A stretch of DNA of 64,000 nucleotides from positions 44,022,407 through 44,086,406 of the forward strand of contig NC_090761.1 of assembly GCF_036898095.1 (NCBI RefSeq), given 5' to 3'. The position numbers were made by a program, and so were the translations under genes. Positions 32,531-41,902 of this stretch are shown here, in pieces. Every line of letters starts with the position of its first letter. The first letter of the stretch is position 1. Source of the DNA: Palaemon carinicauda. Lineage: Eukaryota; Arthropoda; Malacostraca; Decapoda; Palaemonidae. The notes below the pieces were generated by a model. That model did no database searches and was not told the DNA's origin. It saw only the letters and a program-made list of their open reading frames with translations.

Positions 32531-33120
32531 CCCTTGCCGCCTCCACTGTCGGCGATACCCGCCTCCTACCTTGGTGACTCTCCCCTTACCCTCATGCCGC
32601 CAGGCCCCGCGTGCCGGGGGACTGCCGACCGCCGCCGGCTCTCCTCCTTCCTCCTAGCTTCGCCGTCCGCCTGCCGGTCGGCCACCGGAGTGCCGGCATC
32701 CATTGCCGGCAACCTGGTTCCGCTATAACCATCCTTGTCCCAGTCACCAATCCGGCATCCTCCGACTGCCGGAGCCGCCGCTCCTCTGCCGGCGTGCCGC
32801 CGTTGTGCCGGCGGCCGCCACCCTGGTTTTACTCTTGACTTATATATTGTCTGTTCTAATGCCAGAAACTCTGCTGGAGCGGCCTCCGGCGTGCCGGAGG
32901 TCTGCCGGAACCCCCCGGAGGCGTCAAGACTACTTGCACCCCCTTCTACTAGCTATCATATGAATACTGATAGCCCTACACTGCAAACAGATGGCCTGTT
33001 TACGCTATTAGATCAGTGCCTTGGTACTGTTCTATTAGTAATCATGCTGTCTCTTTGCATTCTTCAAAATTCCAGCATGCTGCGTGTATCTTAGCGCGGC
33101 TGGTTGCCGGAAGCAGTTAC
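32530..33120 (+). repeat. TGCCGG-rich leader block of element B
   Basis: TGCCGG or CGCCGG words occur many times at 32530-32920 (for example 32626, 32670, 32692, 32707, 32768, 32787, 32807, 32892). It is the counterpart of the block in A at 28480-29300, on the coding strand of the element. Confidence 0.75.
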
Positions 33121-33420
33121 CCTAAGGGATCTGTTAGCCCCCTAATTTGGGACTGAGTAGCCTCGGTCCCAAACTTATCCTTGGCATTTTCCATGGAATT
33201 CCATTGCCCTATGGACTTCTAGGAAATACTATCCAGTGCCTTCGGCCATCTCGGATTATCCAAGGATAAAGCTTGCGGTAGCCAGCCGGGTGGGATGCAT
33301 GGAGTATGTTTTCTTTACTACTTCAATCTCTATGCATCACACCCTTCATTAAGTTAAAATTATTGATTAATATTAACTTAGATTAAGAGCCATTCTTATG
33401 ACTCCCCCCATACTCATTTT

Positions 33421-33435
33421 CTCTTTCTTCCACAG
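33421..33435 (+). promoter_or_regulatory. 3' splice site upstream of gag (element B)
   Basis: CTCTTTCTTCCACAG is followed by GAGGAGCAGATG. A and C have the same arrangement (CTTCTTTTACAG then GAGGAGCAT; CTATTCTTTTTATAG then ATGGTG), so a spliced leader exon is likely a family feature. Confidence 0.65.
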
Positions 33436-33444
33436 GAGGAGCAG

Positions 33445-35394
33445 ATGAAGTGTGACTTCGACTTATGCGCTGTGAAACGCCCGCACTTCTACGGGCATAC
33501 GGCTTGCAGGACTCACGCCCCTTGTGCTAACAAGAAAGGGGATTTGAAATTCTGGGACCCGCTGAACTGTACGGTCTGCCAGGCTCACATAGCTGATGGC
33601 TTCCATAACTCTCCCTCAGCGGAGATCAGGGACATTGCTCGAGAGAAGCTACGCAAATGGGTGCGTGGCTTCCAGAAGAATGCCACCGGACCGTACCTGG
33701 CCACTGAAGAATTGAGGTCACTTCTGTTCCCAAAGGCCTCCCCTGATTCTGTGGTGCCCAAGGATTTGATCCCCATTGTCCAAATTACGGTGGAACCTGA
33801 TGTAGTCATGGCCCAGTCCATGCACGATTGCCGCCTAGATTCCGATGATGACGAACACATGTCGGATGTCTCGGAGGGTACGGAGAAGACCCTCATGGCT
33901 CAAGGAGCTGAAGATGACGAAGACCAGGTGGAATACGCCGAGTCGGAGCAAGAGGTCGCTCCTCCTTCCATCTCCGCCCCTACTCCTACACCGACGGAAG
34001 TGTCTATCCCGTCTACCTCCACGACCCCGGATCCCTCTTCATCCACTCAAGAAATGATCCGGTTGATTAGAGCCGTCATGGACGACAGGTTAAAGGAGAA
34101 TCAGGAGTTCATCAGGTCCATGATGGGATCCAGAGAACCGAAGAGGATTTCGGTTAAGGATCTCCCCGCTTGCTCACATGCCAACCCATGGAGGTATGCT
34201 GAGCATATGGTTATCGCGACCGGCAGGATCTTCGTCAGCGACAAGATCGGCACGGTCCCTTTGGAAGACGTGGAGTTCTTCCCAAACTTCGAGGCCTACC
34301 CGGACTGTTACGTCCGACTTCGCTCTGAACCTGCCTCTAAAGAAGAGACCGAACCGAAGGAAGAGATAGTGTTCGATCTCGCGAAGGCCCAGGCTATGCT
34401 AGCCAACACATTCAAGAGTAGGGGTTTTACCTGCTCTAAGCTTCCGGCCCTGAGCAAGAAGCACCCTACTTATGTCGCACCTGAAAATGCGGTACTTCCA
34501 TTCTTGGAAAAGGCCTTCGCTGCGTGCCTTAAAGCTGTGGAAGAGGGGAAAGCCTGCCCTGCACTGGAGGAGTGCAGACCCTTCTCCATAGTTACTCCCC
34601 CTGACGCTCGACACTGGAAGGACATCCAGCATACGTTCGTCGTGGGAAAGCTAGATCCTGACGTCGCCGGACGTCAGTTTAACGAAGACCTCCCGAAGCT
34701 CAACGATCACCTCCTTCGTCGGGAACAAGATACGAAGGAGAGGCTCGCAGCATCCATGTCCCACCAAGTCCAACTTGAAATTATGGCCTGTGACACCAGA
34801 GTACCAGACCACTACATGGTACTTTCCAAATCCCACATGGCAACCCTGATGAAGGACTTGTACCACTTCATGAAGGCTCGGAGAGCCTGTCGTGAATTCG
34901 TGTTCGCAGGTGCCACTGTGAAACACGAACCCCGGAGGCTGATTTCCTCCAACATCTGGGGCAAACACCTCTTTCCTTCTGACCTTGTGAAGGAAATCAC
35001 CGACAAAGCCGCCACGGAGAATAGGAACCTTCTCCACAAGTGGGGCATGTCAAGGAAGAGGAAAACCTCTCAGGACGACGGACCTCAACCTAAGAGGAAA
35101 TCCTCAAAACAGAAACCCCAGCAACGTCAACCAAGACGTCAGTTTCCGGGACCCGCTACCTCCCAAGTGGCAGCTCAGCCACAACAGACCTTTCAATTGG
35201 TCACCCAACCGGTGTTGTCACAGTCACCGGTCTTCACCCCTGCTTTCGAGCAACAGACGACTACCTTTCGTCCCAAAGGTAGAGGCTCAAACAGAGGTGC
35301 AGGCAGAGACGCGTCTCGCCGTCCCTCCAGAGGCAGAGGAGGAAAGGGAGCTAGCGGCCGAGGCAGCAAGCCCTCGGGACACCAGAGGCAATGA
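33445..35394 (+). CDS. gag-like structural protein (element B)
   Basis: 649 residues, intact. The start at 33445 is the first ATG after the splice site. An N-terminal zinc-type cluster uses Cys3, Cys8, His18, Cys21, His24, Cys27, Cys42 and Cys45 (MKCDFDLCAV, YGHTACRTHAPC, LNCTVCQAH). An acidic linker follows (about 130-180), then the conserved central block from SVKDLPACSHANPWRYAEHM to ISSNIWGKHLFPSDLVKEI, then a Lys-rich segment and an Arg/Gly tail (SRRPSRGRGGKGASGRG). It overlaps the RT frame by 98 bases. By position and basic tail it is the particle/nucleic-acid-binding protein; no biochemical role is proven by sequence. Confidence 0.87.
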   Translation: MKCDFDLCAVKRPHFYGHTACRTHAPCANKKGDLKFWDPLNCTVCQAHIADGFHNSPSAEIRDIAREKLRKWVRGFQKNATGPYLATEELRSLLFPKASPDSVVPKDLIPIVQITVEPDVVMAQSMHDCRLDSDDDEHMSDVSEGTEKTLMAQGAEDDEDQVEYAESEQEVAPPSISAPTPTPTEVSIPSTSTTPDPSSSTQEMIRLIRAVMDDRLKENQEFIRSMMGSREPKRISVKDLPACSHANPWRYAEHMVIATGRIFVSDKIGTVPLEDVEFFPNFEAYPDCYVRLRSEPASKEETEPKEEIVFDLAKAQAMLANTFKSRGFTCSKLPALSKKHPTYVAPENAVLPFLEKAFAACLKAVEEGKACPALEECRPFSIVTPPDARHWKDIQHTFVVGKLDPDVAGRQFNEDLPKLNDHLLRREQDTKERLAASMSHQVQLEIMACDTRVPDHYMVLSKSHMATLMKDLYHFMKARRACREFVFAGATVKHEPRRLISSNIWGKHLFPSDLVKEITDKAATENRNLLHKWGMSRKRKTSQDDGPQPKRKSSKQKPQQRQPRRQFPGPATSQVAAQPQQTFQLVTQPVLSQSPVFTPAFEQQTTTFRPKGRGSNRGAGRDASRRPSRGRGGKGASGRGSKPSGHQRQ

Positions 35395-37234
35395 AGTGCT
35401 TCCGGTGGGAGGAAGACTCCGCCAATTCCAGGATCGTTGGACCTTCGATCCCTGGGCACACAGCATCGTCAAGAAGGGTCTAGGCTGGAGTTGGACTCAA
35501 CCACCCCCAACATTCCAGCAGTTCTTCCAACAATCAACCCCCCTTCTGGAAGAATATGTCCTAGATCTCTTGAACAAGAAGGTGATAAGGAAGGTAAAGT
35601 CCACCAGGTTCCAAGGAAGACTGTTTTGTGTCCCCAAGAAAGACTCCGACAAACTCAGAGTCATTCTGGACTTATCCCCCCTCAACAAGTTCATAGCGAA
35701 CGACAAGTTCAAGATGCTGACTCTTCAACAAATAAGGACCCTTCTGCCTCGAGGTTCCTACACGGTCTCCATAGACCTGGCGGATGCCTACTGGCACGTT
35801 CCAATGAACCATCACGCTTCCTCCTACCTAGGATTTCGACTCCAAAGGAAAAGCTACGCCTTCCGGGCCATGCCCTTCGGCCTCAATGTGGCCCCTCGGA
35901 TCTTCACAAAGCTGGCGGACGCCATAGTACAACAGCTCCGCCTCCGAAACGTCCAGGTGATGGCCTACCTCGACGACTGGCTAGTCTGGGCTCCATCGCC
36001 CGAAGATTGTGTAAAATCTTGCAACAAAGTCACCCAGTACCTAGAACACCTGGGATTCAAGATCAACGAGAAGAAATCTCGCCTCTCTCCAGCTCAGAAG
36101 TTCCAGTGGTTAGGAATCCAATGGAACCTTCAGTCACACCGCCTTTCCATCCCCCAGAAGAAAAGGAAGGAAATAGCAGGGTCTGTCAAGCGACTACTGA
36201 AATCCAAACGAATTTCAAGACGCCAGCAGGAACGAGTTCTAGGCTCTCTACAGTTCGCCTCAGTAACAAACCTAGTGCTTCGTGCACAGCTAAAGGATGC
36301 CGCGGGAGTCTGGAGACGTTCTGCATCCATCGCTCGAAGAGACCTCAAGAGACGGCTCCCAAACAGACTTCGACTTCTCCTCAAGCCGTGGTCGGAAGCA
36401 AAGGCCCTGAAAAGGTCCATTCCTCTTCAACACCCTCCTCCATCACTCAACATCCACACGGACGCTTCGCTGGAGGGTTGGGGAGGTCACTCCCACCAAA
36501 AACAGGCTCAAGGCACCTGGTCTCCCCTGTTCAAGACGTTCCACATAAACATCTTGGAGGCCATGGCGGTCCTTCTAACTCTGAAGAAATTATCCCCGCC
36601 TCCCTCGATCCACATTCGTCTAACCCTAGACAACTCGGTGGTAGTTCGTTGTCTCAATCGCCAAGGCTCAAGATCGCCCCAGATAAATCAGGTGCTTCTC
36701 CCAATCTTCCGTCTGGCAGAGAAGAAGAAGTGGCAACTGTCTGCAGTTCACCTACAAGGATTCCGCAACGTGACAGCGGATGCTCTATCTCGAACAAACC
36801 CGATAGAGTCGGAATGGTCTCTAGACGCAAGATCATTCTCCTTCATCTCTCACCAAGTCCCAGAACTTCAGATAGATCTCTTCGCAACGAGCGACAACAA
36901 TCAACTTCCTCGGTATGTGGCCCCGTACGAGGACCCCAAGGCAGAAGCAGTGGATGCCATGTCACTGGACTGGAACAGATGGTCCAAGATCTACCTGTTC
37001 CCTCCCACCAACCTTCTGCTGAAAGTCCTCTCCAAACTGAGAACCTTCAAAGGGACAGCGGCCCTAGTGGCTCCCAAGTGGCCCCGGAGCAACTGGTACC
37101 CCCTGGTCCTGGAGCTACAGCCCAAGCTGATCCCTCTCCCGGGCCCAGTTCTCTCCCAACAAGTACAGAAGTCGACTGTCTTCGCTTCATCATCGAAAAT
37201 CAAGGACCTTCATCTCATGATTTTCTCTCCCTAG
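35297..37234 (+). CDS. Reverse transcriptase-RNase H-MT polyprotein (element B)
   Basis: 645 residues, intact. RT spans about 35-340, with Asp160 (TVSIDLADAYWHVP) and YLDD at 224-227 supplying the catalytic Asp residues. RNase H spans about 385-500 with Asp389 (NIHTDASLEGWGGH), Glu421 (LEAMAVLL), Asp445 (TLDNSVVVRC) and Asp495 (NVTADALSRT). A Dam-methylase-like tail runs from about 524 (LQIDLFATSDNNQLP) through YLFPP (566-570) to APKWPRSNWYPL; FPP replaces the N/DPPY of active adenine methylases. It copies element RNA into DNA. The start inside the gag end suggests frameshifting or reinitiation. Confidence 0.92.
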   Translation: MQAETRLAVPPEAEEERELAAEAASPRDTRGNEVLPVGGRLRQFQDRWTFDPWAHSIVKKGLGWSWTQPPPTFQQFFQQSTPLLEEYVLDLLNKKVIRKVKSTRFQGRLFCVPKKDSDKLRVILDLSPLNKFIANDKFKMLTLQQIRTLLPRGSYTVSIDLADAYWHVPMNHHASSYLGFRLQRKSYAFRAMPFGLNVAPRIFTKLADAIVQQLRLRNVQVMAYLDDWLVWAPSPEDCVKSCNKVTQYLEHLGFKINEKKSRLSPAQKFQWLGIQWNLQSHRLSIPQKKRKEIAGSVKRLLKSKRISRRQQERVLGSLQFASVTNLVLRAQLKDAAGVWRRSASIARRDLKRRLPNRLRLLLKPWSEAKALKRSIPLQHPPPSLNIHTDASLEGWGGHSHQKQAQGTWSPLFKTFHINILEAMAVLLTLKKLSPPPSIHIRLTLDNSVVVRCLNRQGSRSPQINQVLLPIFRLAEKKKWQLSAVHLQGFRNVTADALSRTNPIESEWSLDARSFSFISHQVPELQIDLFATSDNNQLPRYVAPYEDPKAEAVDAMSLDWNRWSKIYLFPPTNLLLKVLSKLRTFKGTAALVAPKWPRSNWYPLVLELQPKLIPLPGPVLSQQVQKSTVFASSSKIKDLHLMIFSP

Positions 37235-38205
37235 CCGCAAAGAAGAGGTTTGGGATCTCGAAGAAAAGTCTGGACTTCCTAGAGGAATACAAGACCGAAT
37301 CCACAAGACGGCAATACGAATCATCCTGGAGGAAATGGGTCTCCTTCGTCAAGACAAAAAATCCTAAGGAAATCACAATTGATTTCTGCATGTCCTTCTT
37401 TATTCACCTTCATGGACAGGGATTAGCAGCCAATACGATTTAAACCTGCAAATCGGCCTTGACCAGACCAATTCTGTATGCCTTCCAAATTGATCTGTCC
37501 AGCGACATCTTCAATAAACTACCGAAAGCATGTGCTCGCCTACGCCCAGCACCCCCACCGAAACCGATCTCCTGGTCATTAGACAAGGTGCTCCATTTCG
37601 CCTCCAACTTGGATAATGATTCATGCCCTCTCAAGGATCTGACTCAGAAAGTTATATTTCTCTTTGCTCTTGCTTCGGGAGCTCGAGTCAGCGAAATAGT
37701 GGCATTATCAAGAGAGGAAGGGCACATCCTGTTTACCGATACAGGAGACGTTACCCTCTCCCCTGATCCGACGTTTCTCGCCAAAAATGAATTACCCACC
37801 AAAAGATGGGGCCCCTGGAGAATATGCCCCCTGAAGGAAGATGTCTCTTTATGCCCAGTAGAGAGCCTCAAGGTCTATCTTCGCAGAACTTCGAACTTTG
37901 GTGGAGGCCAACTCTTCAAAGGAGAAACATCGGGCAGCGACCTGTCACTGAAACAATTAAGAGCGAAAATCACCTACTTCATTCGCAGAGCGGATCCTGA
38001 CAGTACACCCGCCGGTCATGATCCTAGGAAAGTTGCATCATCTCTGAATTTCTTTCAGAGTATGGACTTTGAAAGCCTTAAAAACTTCACAGGCTGGAAG
38101 TCCTCGCGCGTTTTCTTTAAACATTATGCGAAACAAGTGCACGAAGTCAAACATTTTGTGGTAGCCGCAGGTAGTGTTATGAAACCTGCACCTAACTCTG
38201 CATAG
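35437..38205 (+). pseudogene. Tyrosine recombinase frame of element B, one nonsense codon
   Basis: The frame is open from 35437 to a TAA at 37441-37443, and again from there to 38205. The first ~599 codons overlap RT-RNase H-MT in the -1 (+2) frame and give a Ser/Pro/Arg-rich text. The recombinase proper starts where the RT gene ends: KSLDFLEEYKTESTRRQYES, SFFIHLHGQGLAANTI, stop, then SGARVSEIVALSREEG, HDPRKVASS and FKHYAKQVHEV with Arg, His/Arg and Tyr catalytic residues all kept. Element A has a sense codon at the stop. A single substitution inactivated an otherwise complete enzyme. Confidence 0.85.
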
Positions 38206-39016
38206 AACAGTGAGTTACTTGGGACTCTAACTCTTCGGGTGCCTATGTTGACCCTCGAGCGATACATAGTGATGTCGAAAACACTTAGTGCTTTTATAAC
38301 TGTTCTTATCCCAGGTGAAATGTCATAGTTGTCACACAAGTGCCGCATGCCCTGAGCATGATGTGTTTTTAATCAAAGACTTACGTTCCTCGAGAACAAG
38401 TGCCTACTAATAAACTTGAAATTCCTTTTCAGATTCAAGAGCAAGTCTTTATTACTATGTACATTATAATTACTGTAAATGAACTTTACTTATTGCTGCA
38501 ATTCATTTAATTTCTGCATTTGTGAAATAAAATTTCTATTTTATTACCTGTGCGTCTCAATCAGCTCCTACTTACTATGAAATACATGCCTGTCATAGTT
38601 TTATTATCCCCTTTTTTCCTTATGGTTATGGAGAAATTAAGATACTAACTCTTAATTTATATTCACTCTGATTATGTAATGTTCCAATACGAATACTTAC
38701 TCTTCATACCCTGGAGATGAATCACCCTTCTCAGCACACAGTGCCCAACCACCACTGGTCTGCTTTTCAGAATGTTCCTATACGAATGCCAAACATTCAG
38801 CTTCGTCTCCAAGTTCTTCAAGTTCTTCTATCAGGATGAATAGCCCTTCAATACCACTTTGACGTCGGCATGGCCCGTGGGAACTTCACTGCCAAGGGGG
38901 GCAGGATGATTCTTCCCTACGGTTCTTTACCAAGATTACTATGCTATTTTGTCAATGCCTTGGCACTTACTAATAGGGGAAAATCTACCACGATACATTG
39001 ATTCTCTGGTATTCTT
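38206..39016 (+). other. 3' untranslated part of element B
   Basis: About 800 bases between the recombinase stop and the internal complementary region. No gene was seen. It is equivalent to 22335-23239 in A. Confidence 0.6.
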
Positions 39017-39108
39017 CCATCAGGACGCCATGGCTTGAGCCCAAAAAACGGATTTTGAGCGAAGCGAAAAATCTATTTTTGGGTGAGATAGCCATGGCGT
39101 CCTGATGG
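39017..39108. repeat. Internal complementary region of B
   Basis: The first half is complementary to the left tip (ends GGCTTGAGCCCAAAAA). The second half (CGGATTTTGAGCGAAGCG to CCTGATGG) is complementary to the right tip. The junction gives the element ends. Confidence 0.92.
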
Positions 39109-39188
39109 ACCCTCCCTGCTACTTCGTCCAGTTTTTAGGTCCCACCCTGCTCTGCTGTATCATGGTGATGGGCAAGCAACTGGCTTCA

Positions 39189-39530
39189 GGATGAAGACGG
39201 ACGTGACGTCATTTAAGCAATGGCGCCCGTTTGTTTACGTCTCGAGTACCAGAAGTAGCCACGAATGAGATTAGCTATGGAACGGCTCCCAGCTATTCTC
39301 AGCCCTTACACACCGAAGCATTAACTCTGTTCGGGGTGTAGATAGCTATGTGGCGCGTTAATACATGCGTCCCCTGTTGATATACGATGTCTTAAAGGGA
39401 AACCTTTAGGATACTCGCTCCAGAAGTTAGAATTCTGTGATAACCTGTGGTTAAATTCTCTGGGAATATCTTAGTAGTTATTTACACAAGGAAGCTACCA
39501 AAAAGGAACCTTCCATCAGGACGCCATGGC
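39189..39530. repeat. Right inverted terminal repeat of B
   Basis: Partner of 30801-31143, nearly identical, indicating recent insertion. It is the 3' end. Confidence 0.92.
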
Positions 39531-39573
39531 TATCTCACCCAAAAATAGATTTTTCGCTTCGCTCAAAATCCGT

Positions 39574-40113
39574 TGTTTGACTCTAGGTCTAGTTACTTCA
39601 CATCTAACTTGGTTACATTATACTCAACTTGCAGTGAGAGGTTTTTTCAAGATTCTGTTCAGCAAAAAATAATTAATTATTTCAGTATCCATGCAATCGA
39701 GTCTACCAAAATATTGCTTTATTATAAAATATTAACAAATTATGCGAAAATAGATAAGCACGGTATAAACAACTATTGCAACCTAGCGTTGTCTGCTTGG
39801 ATAACATTAGTTGGTATGTTTGCGTGTAGATGGCGTTGGCAACTTGGTGAGTAATCAGCTGTCACCAAAACCAAAACTAATATCTTGTTACCTTCATTAA
39901 TTAAAGAAAGTGCATTTATTTATTACATAAGAATGATAATTGTAGGCTTATATTTCATGTCTAGTGAGTGTGAGTGTTTGTATGTCATTACTGGGATATT
40001 TGAGAGTTGTAAAACTCCCCTACACAACTTTATCTAAGTGTTAAGGCGCAGGTTGATTTTTGGTGGTTAATTTTCTGGAAAAAAGTGAGTCTTATGACAC
40101 GGGAAATACGGTA
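39574..40113. other. Right part of the interrupted DNA transposon shell
   Basis: AT-rich, no gene. It ends with the inverted tip at 40094-40113 that matches 21563-21582. Confidence 0.55.
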
Positions 40114-40589
40114 GTTTAGTTTTTTATGAGAAAAAGGCGTATGATATGCCTCTAAATAAAATCACTTCATATTCTCTTTGCTCTCCTAACAAAACAAAAA
40201 ACTCATCAATTTGATAACCAAAGTATCACCATGAATCTCCCCTAACCATTAGATTTATAACAAATAACTGCCTTAAAATAGGGAACTTTTAATCAATTAG
40301 CTGTAACAGATAAAAGGTAGATGCTTATCCTTCTTACCAAATACCACTAATCAACTACATTATTAACAATTACACTGTCATTCACTAGTAATCAATTCAA
40401 TTGACTCGTCAGTAACTTGTAGTACCTTAACTAATGCCATATGTTTTTCCAAACCCTTTGGCACCTTCTGAATTATATATAATCTTAAAAAGAGATGGAG
40501 GCATAACTTTTCATTTCAAATTCTGCTACTAGATTACCTATTTCAATCTTAAAATAAGGCAGAGTACAGAGGTGGTCCAGAAGGTGAGT
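40114..40589. other. Intron spacer
   Basis: AT-rich DNA with nothing recognised. Confidence 0.45.
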
Positions 40590-41400
40590 ATAACAATTCT
40601 TCTTCTTCTTTTCTTTGTCTACATCTTTTCTCACTTCTATGTAGGGTCGATGTTTCTGGTCAGCTTTCTCCATCTACCTCTGTCCCACACCTCATCACCG
40701 GTTAATCCCTTTGATCGAAGGTCATCCTTGATACAGTCCACCCACCTTCGCTTTGGTCTCCCTCTCCTTCTCGTTCCCTGTACCTCCATTTCCATCACTC
40801 TCCTCCCAATATACTGTTCATCTCTTCTCATGACATGACCGTACCACCTCAGTCTACTTTCTTGGATCTTATCTAATAGTTTTCTAACTCCTGTGGTACC
40901 CCTAATTGCTTCATTCCATATCTTATCTCTTCTTATCACACCACACATCCATCTCAACATTCTCATCTCTGCCAATCCATCTTCTTCTCTTCTGTCTTCT
41001 TTATTGCCCACGTCTCTACTCCATACATCATTGCCGGTCTCACAACTGTCCTGTGTACTTTACCTTTCAACTTAACCCCTATTTTCTTGTCGCATAGTAC
41101 TCCACGCACTTTTTTCCAATTCTTCCATCCTGCTTGTATTCTGTGGTTTATTTCTGCCCCCAGATCCCCATCCTCTTCTCCACTCCTCCAGTTTCTCTTC
41201 TACTACCTCTCACCTAGTGCTACACAGTATAACATCATCAGCAAAAAGCATACACCAAGGAGACTGATCTCTAATACCTTGTGTTACTACATCCATGGCC
41301 AGATGATAATAACAATGATAATATGAAGTTTTTTTGGATGTAATGACCAGTTGTGTATTCACCCAGTGGCACTTCTTATCAGGTCTACTGAGCATCACAG
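40590..41400 (-). mobile_element. RTE-like LINE fragment, 5' truncated
   Basis: The 3' end carries a GAA-rich tail (minus strand, about 40590-40625). The coding remnant reads on minus: the RT box PWCMLFADDVILCSTR near 41220, then, after frame breaks, the RTE-type C terminus at 40637-41011 (MLRWMCGVIRRDKIWNEAIR, RLRWYGHVMRRDE, RRRGRPKRRWVDCIKDDL). An AT/TTATCATT-rich insertion sits near 41290. Endonuclease and most of RT are missing, as usual for truncated LINE copies. Confidence 0.85.
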
Positions 41401-41750
41401 GGGAGGGGAGATTGGAGAGAATGGGGTAGAATATATGTTTTTGTTAAAGGCTGAGAAACGTGGCTTTGATGGTTAAAGGATAATGACTTCTAGGTAAGAT
41501 TTATTTAAATTATTACTTATTGAGGCCCATCTATATAGCCATCAACTTGAGAGACCAGCAGGTACTTTTCCCATGATGATAATTGACTTATACATTTTAG
41601 CATCTTGGAGGTATAATTTTTATTCTATAGATTCAGTTTACATTTCCAAAATATATATTCCTCTGTCCATAAACACACATGATTTCAATCAAATCAAGAA
41701 GGTATACTAATGCCAGATTATTTTATAAACAAAATCAAGTAATAACTTAC

Positions 41751-41902
41751 CCCATACTGTTGTGTGGATTTTCTGTCCCAGAAGAACAAAAAAGAGATTT
41801 GGGAAGAGGAGTGCAGCAAAGAATATAGTTCTGCCTGTCATGTCAAACACCTCAAATACAGGATACACCCAAATCCCACCAAAGTAAGCAATATAGCAGA
41901 TC
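41751..41902 (-). CDS. AIG1: Internal exon of an AIG1/ADTRP-family membrane hydrolase
   Basis: A 152-nt exon with clear splice sites: TTATTTGACAG before 41902 and GTAAGT after 41751 (minus strand). It starts with the last base of one codon and ends with the first base of another. It encodes ICYIAYFGGIWVYPVFEVFD followed by MTGRTIFFAALLFPNLFFVL and LGQKIHTTVW. Spacing and residues (G-x-WVYP-x-x-E, R-x-IFF, LLG, W) match the last membrane segments of AIG1/ADTRP proteins, which hydrolyse fatty-acid esters of hydroxy fatty acids. The catalytic Thr and His lie in earlier exons not found in this window. It is the clearest host-gene signal here. Confidence 0.7.

Larger units (their letters stand above)
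30789..39573 (+). mobile_element. DIRS-like retrotransposon B (one stop in recombinase)
   Basis: About 8.79 kb. The left tip is TTTTTGGGCTCAAGCC and the right tip the complement of AACGGATTTTGAGCGAAG, the same terminal words as A. Inverted repeats are at 30801-31143 and 39189-39530, with the internal complementary region at 39017-39108. gag and RT-RNase H-MT are open. The recombinase has one TAA (37441-37443). Proteins differ clearly from those of A, so B is a related family, not a duplicate. Confidence 0.93.
21563..40113. mobile_element. Small DNA transposon shell split by DIRS elements A and B
   Basis: TACCGTATTTCCCATCTCAT at 21563 is mirrored by the complement of TACCGTATTTCCCGTGTCAT ending at 40113, followed in both cases by AAGAC and, after a short gap, GAAAATTA-like text. 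Without A (21771-30533) and B (30789-39573) the shell is about 1 kb. It has no transposase and its superfamily is not recognised. It was present before either DIRS element inserted. Confidence 0.6.
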
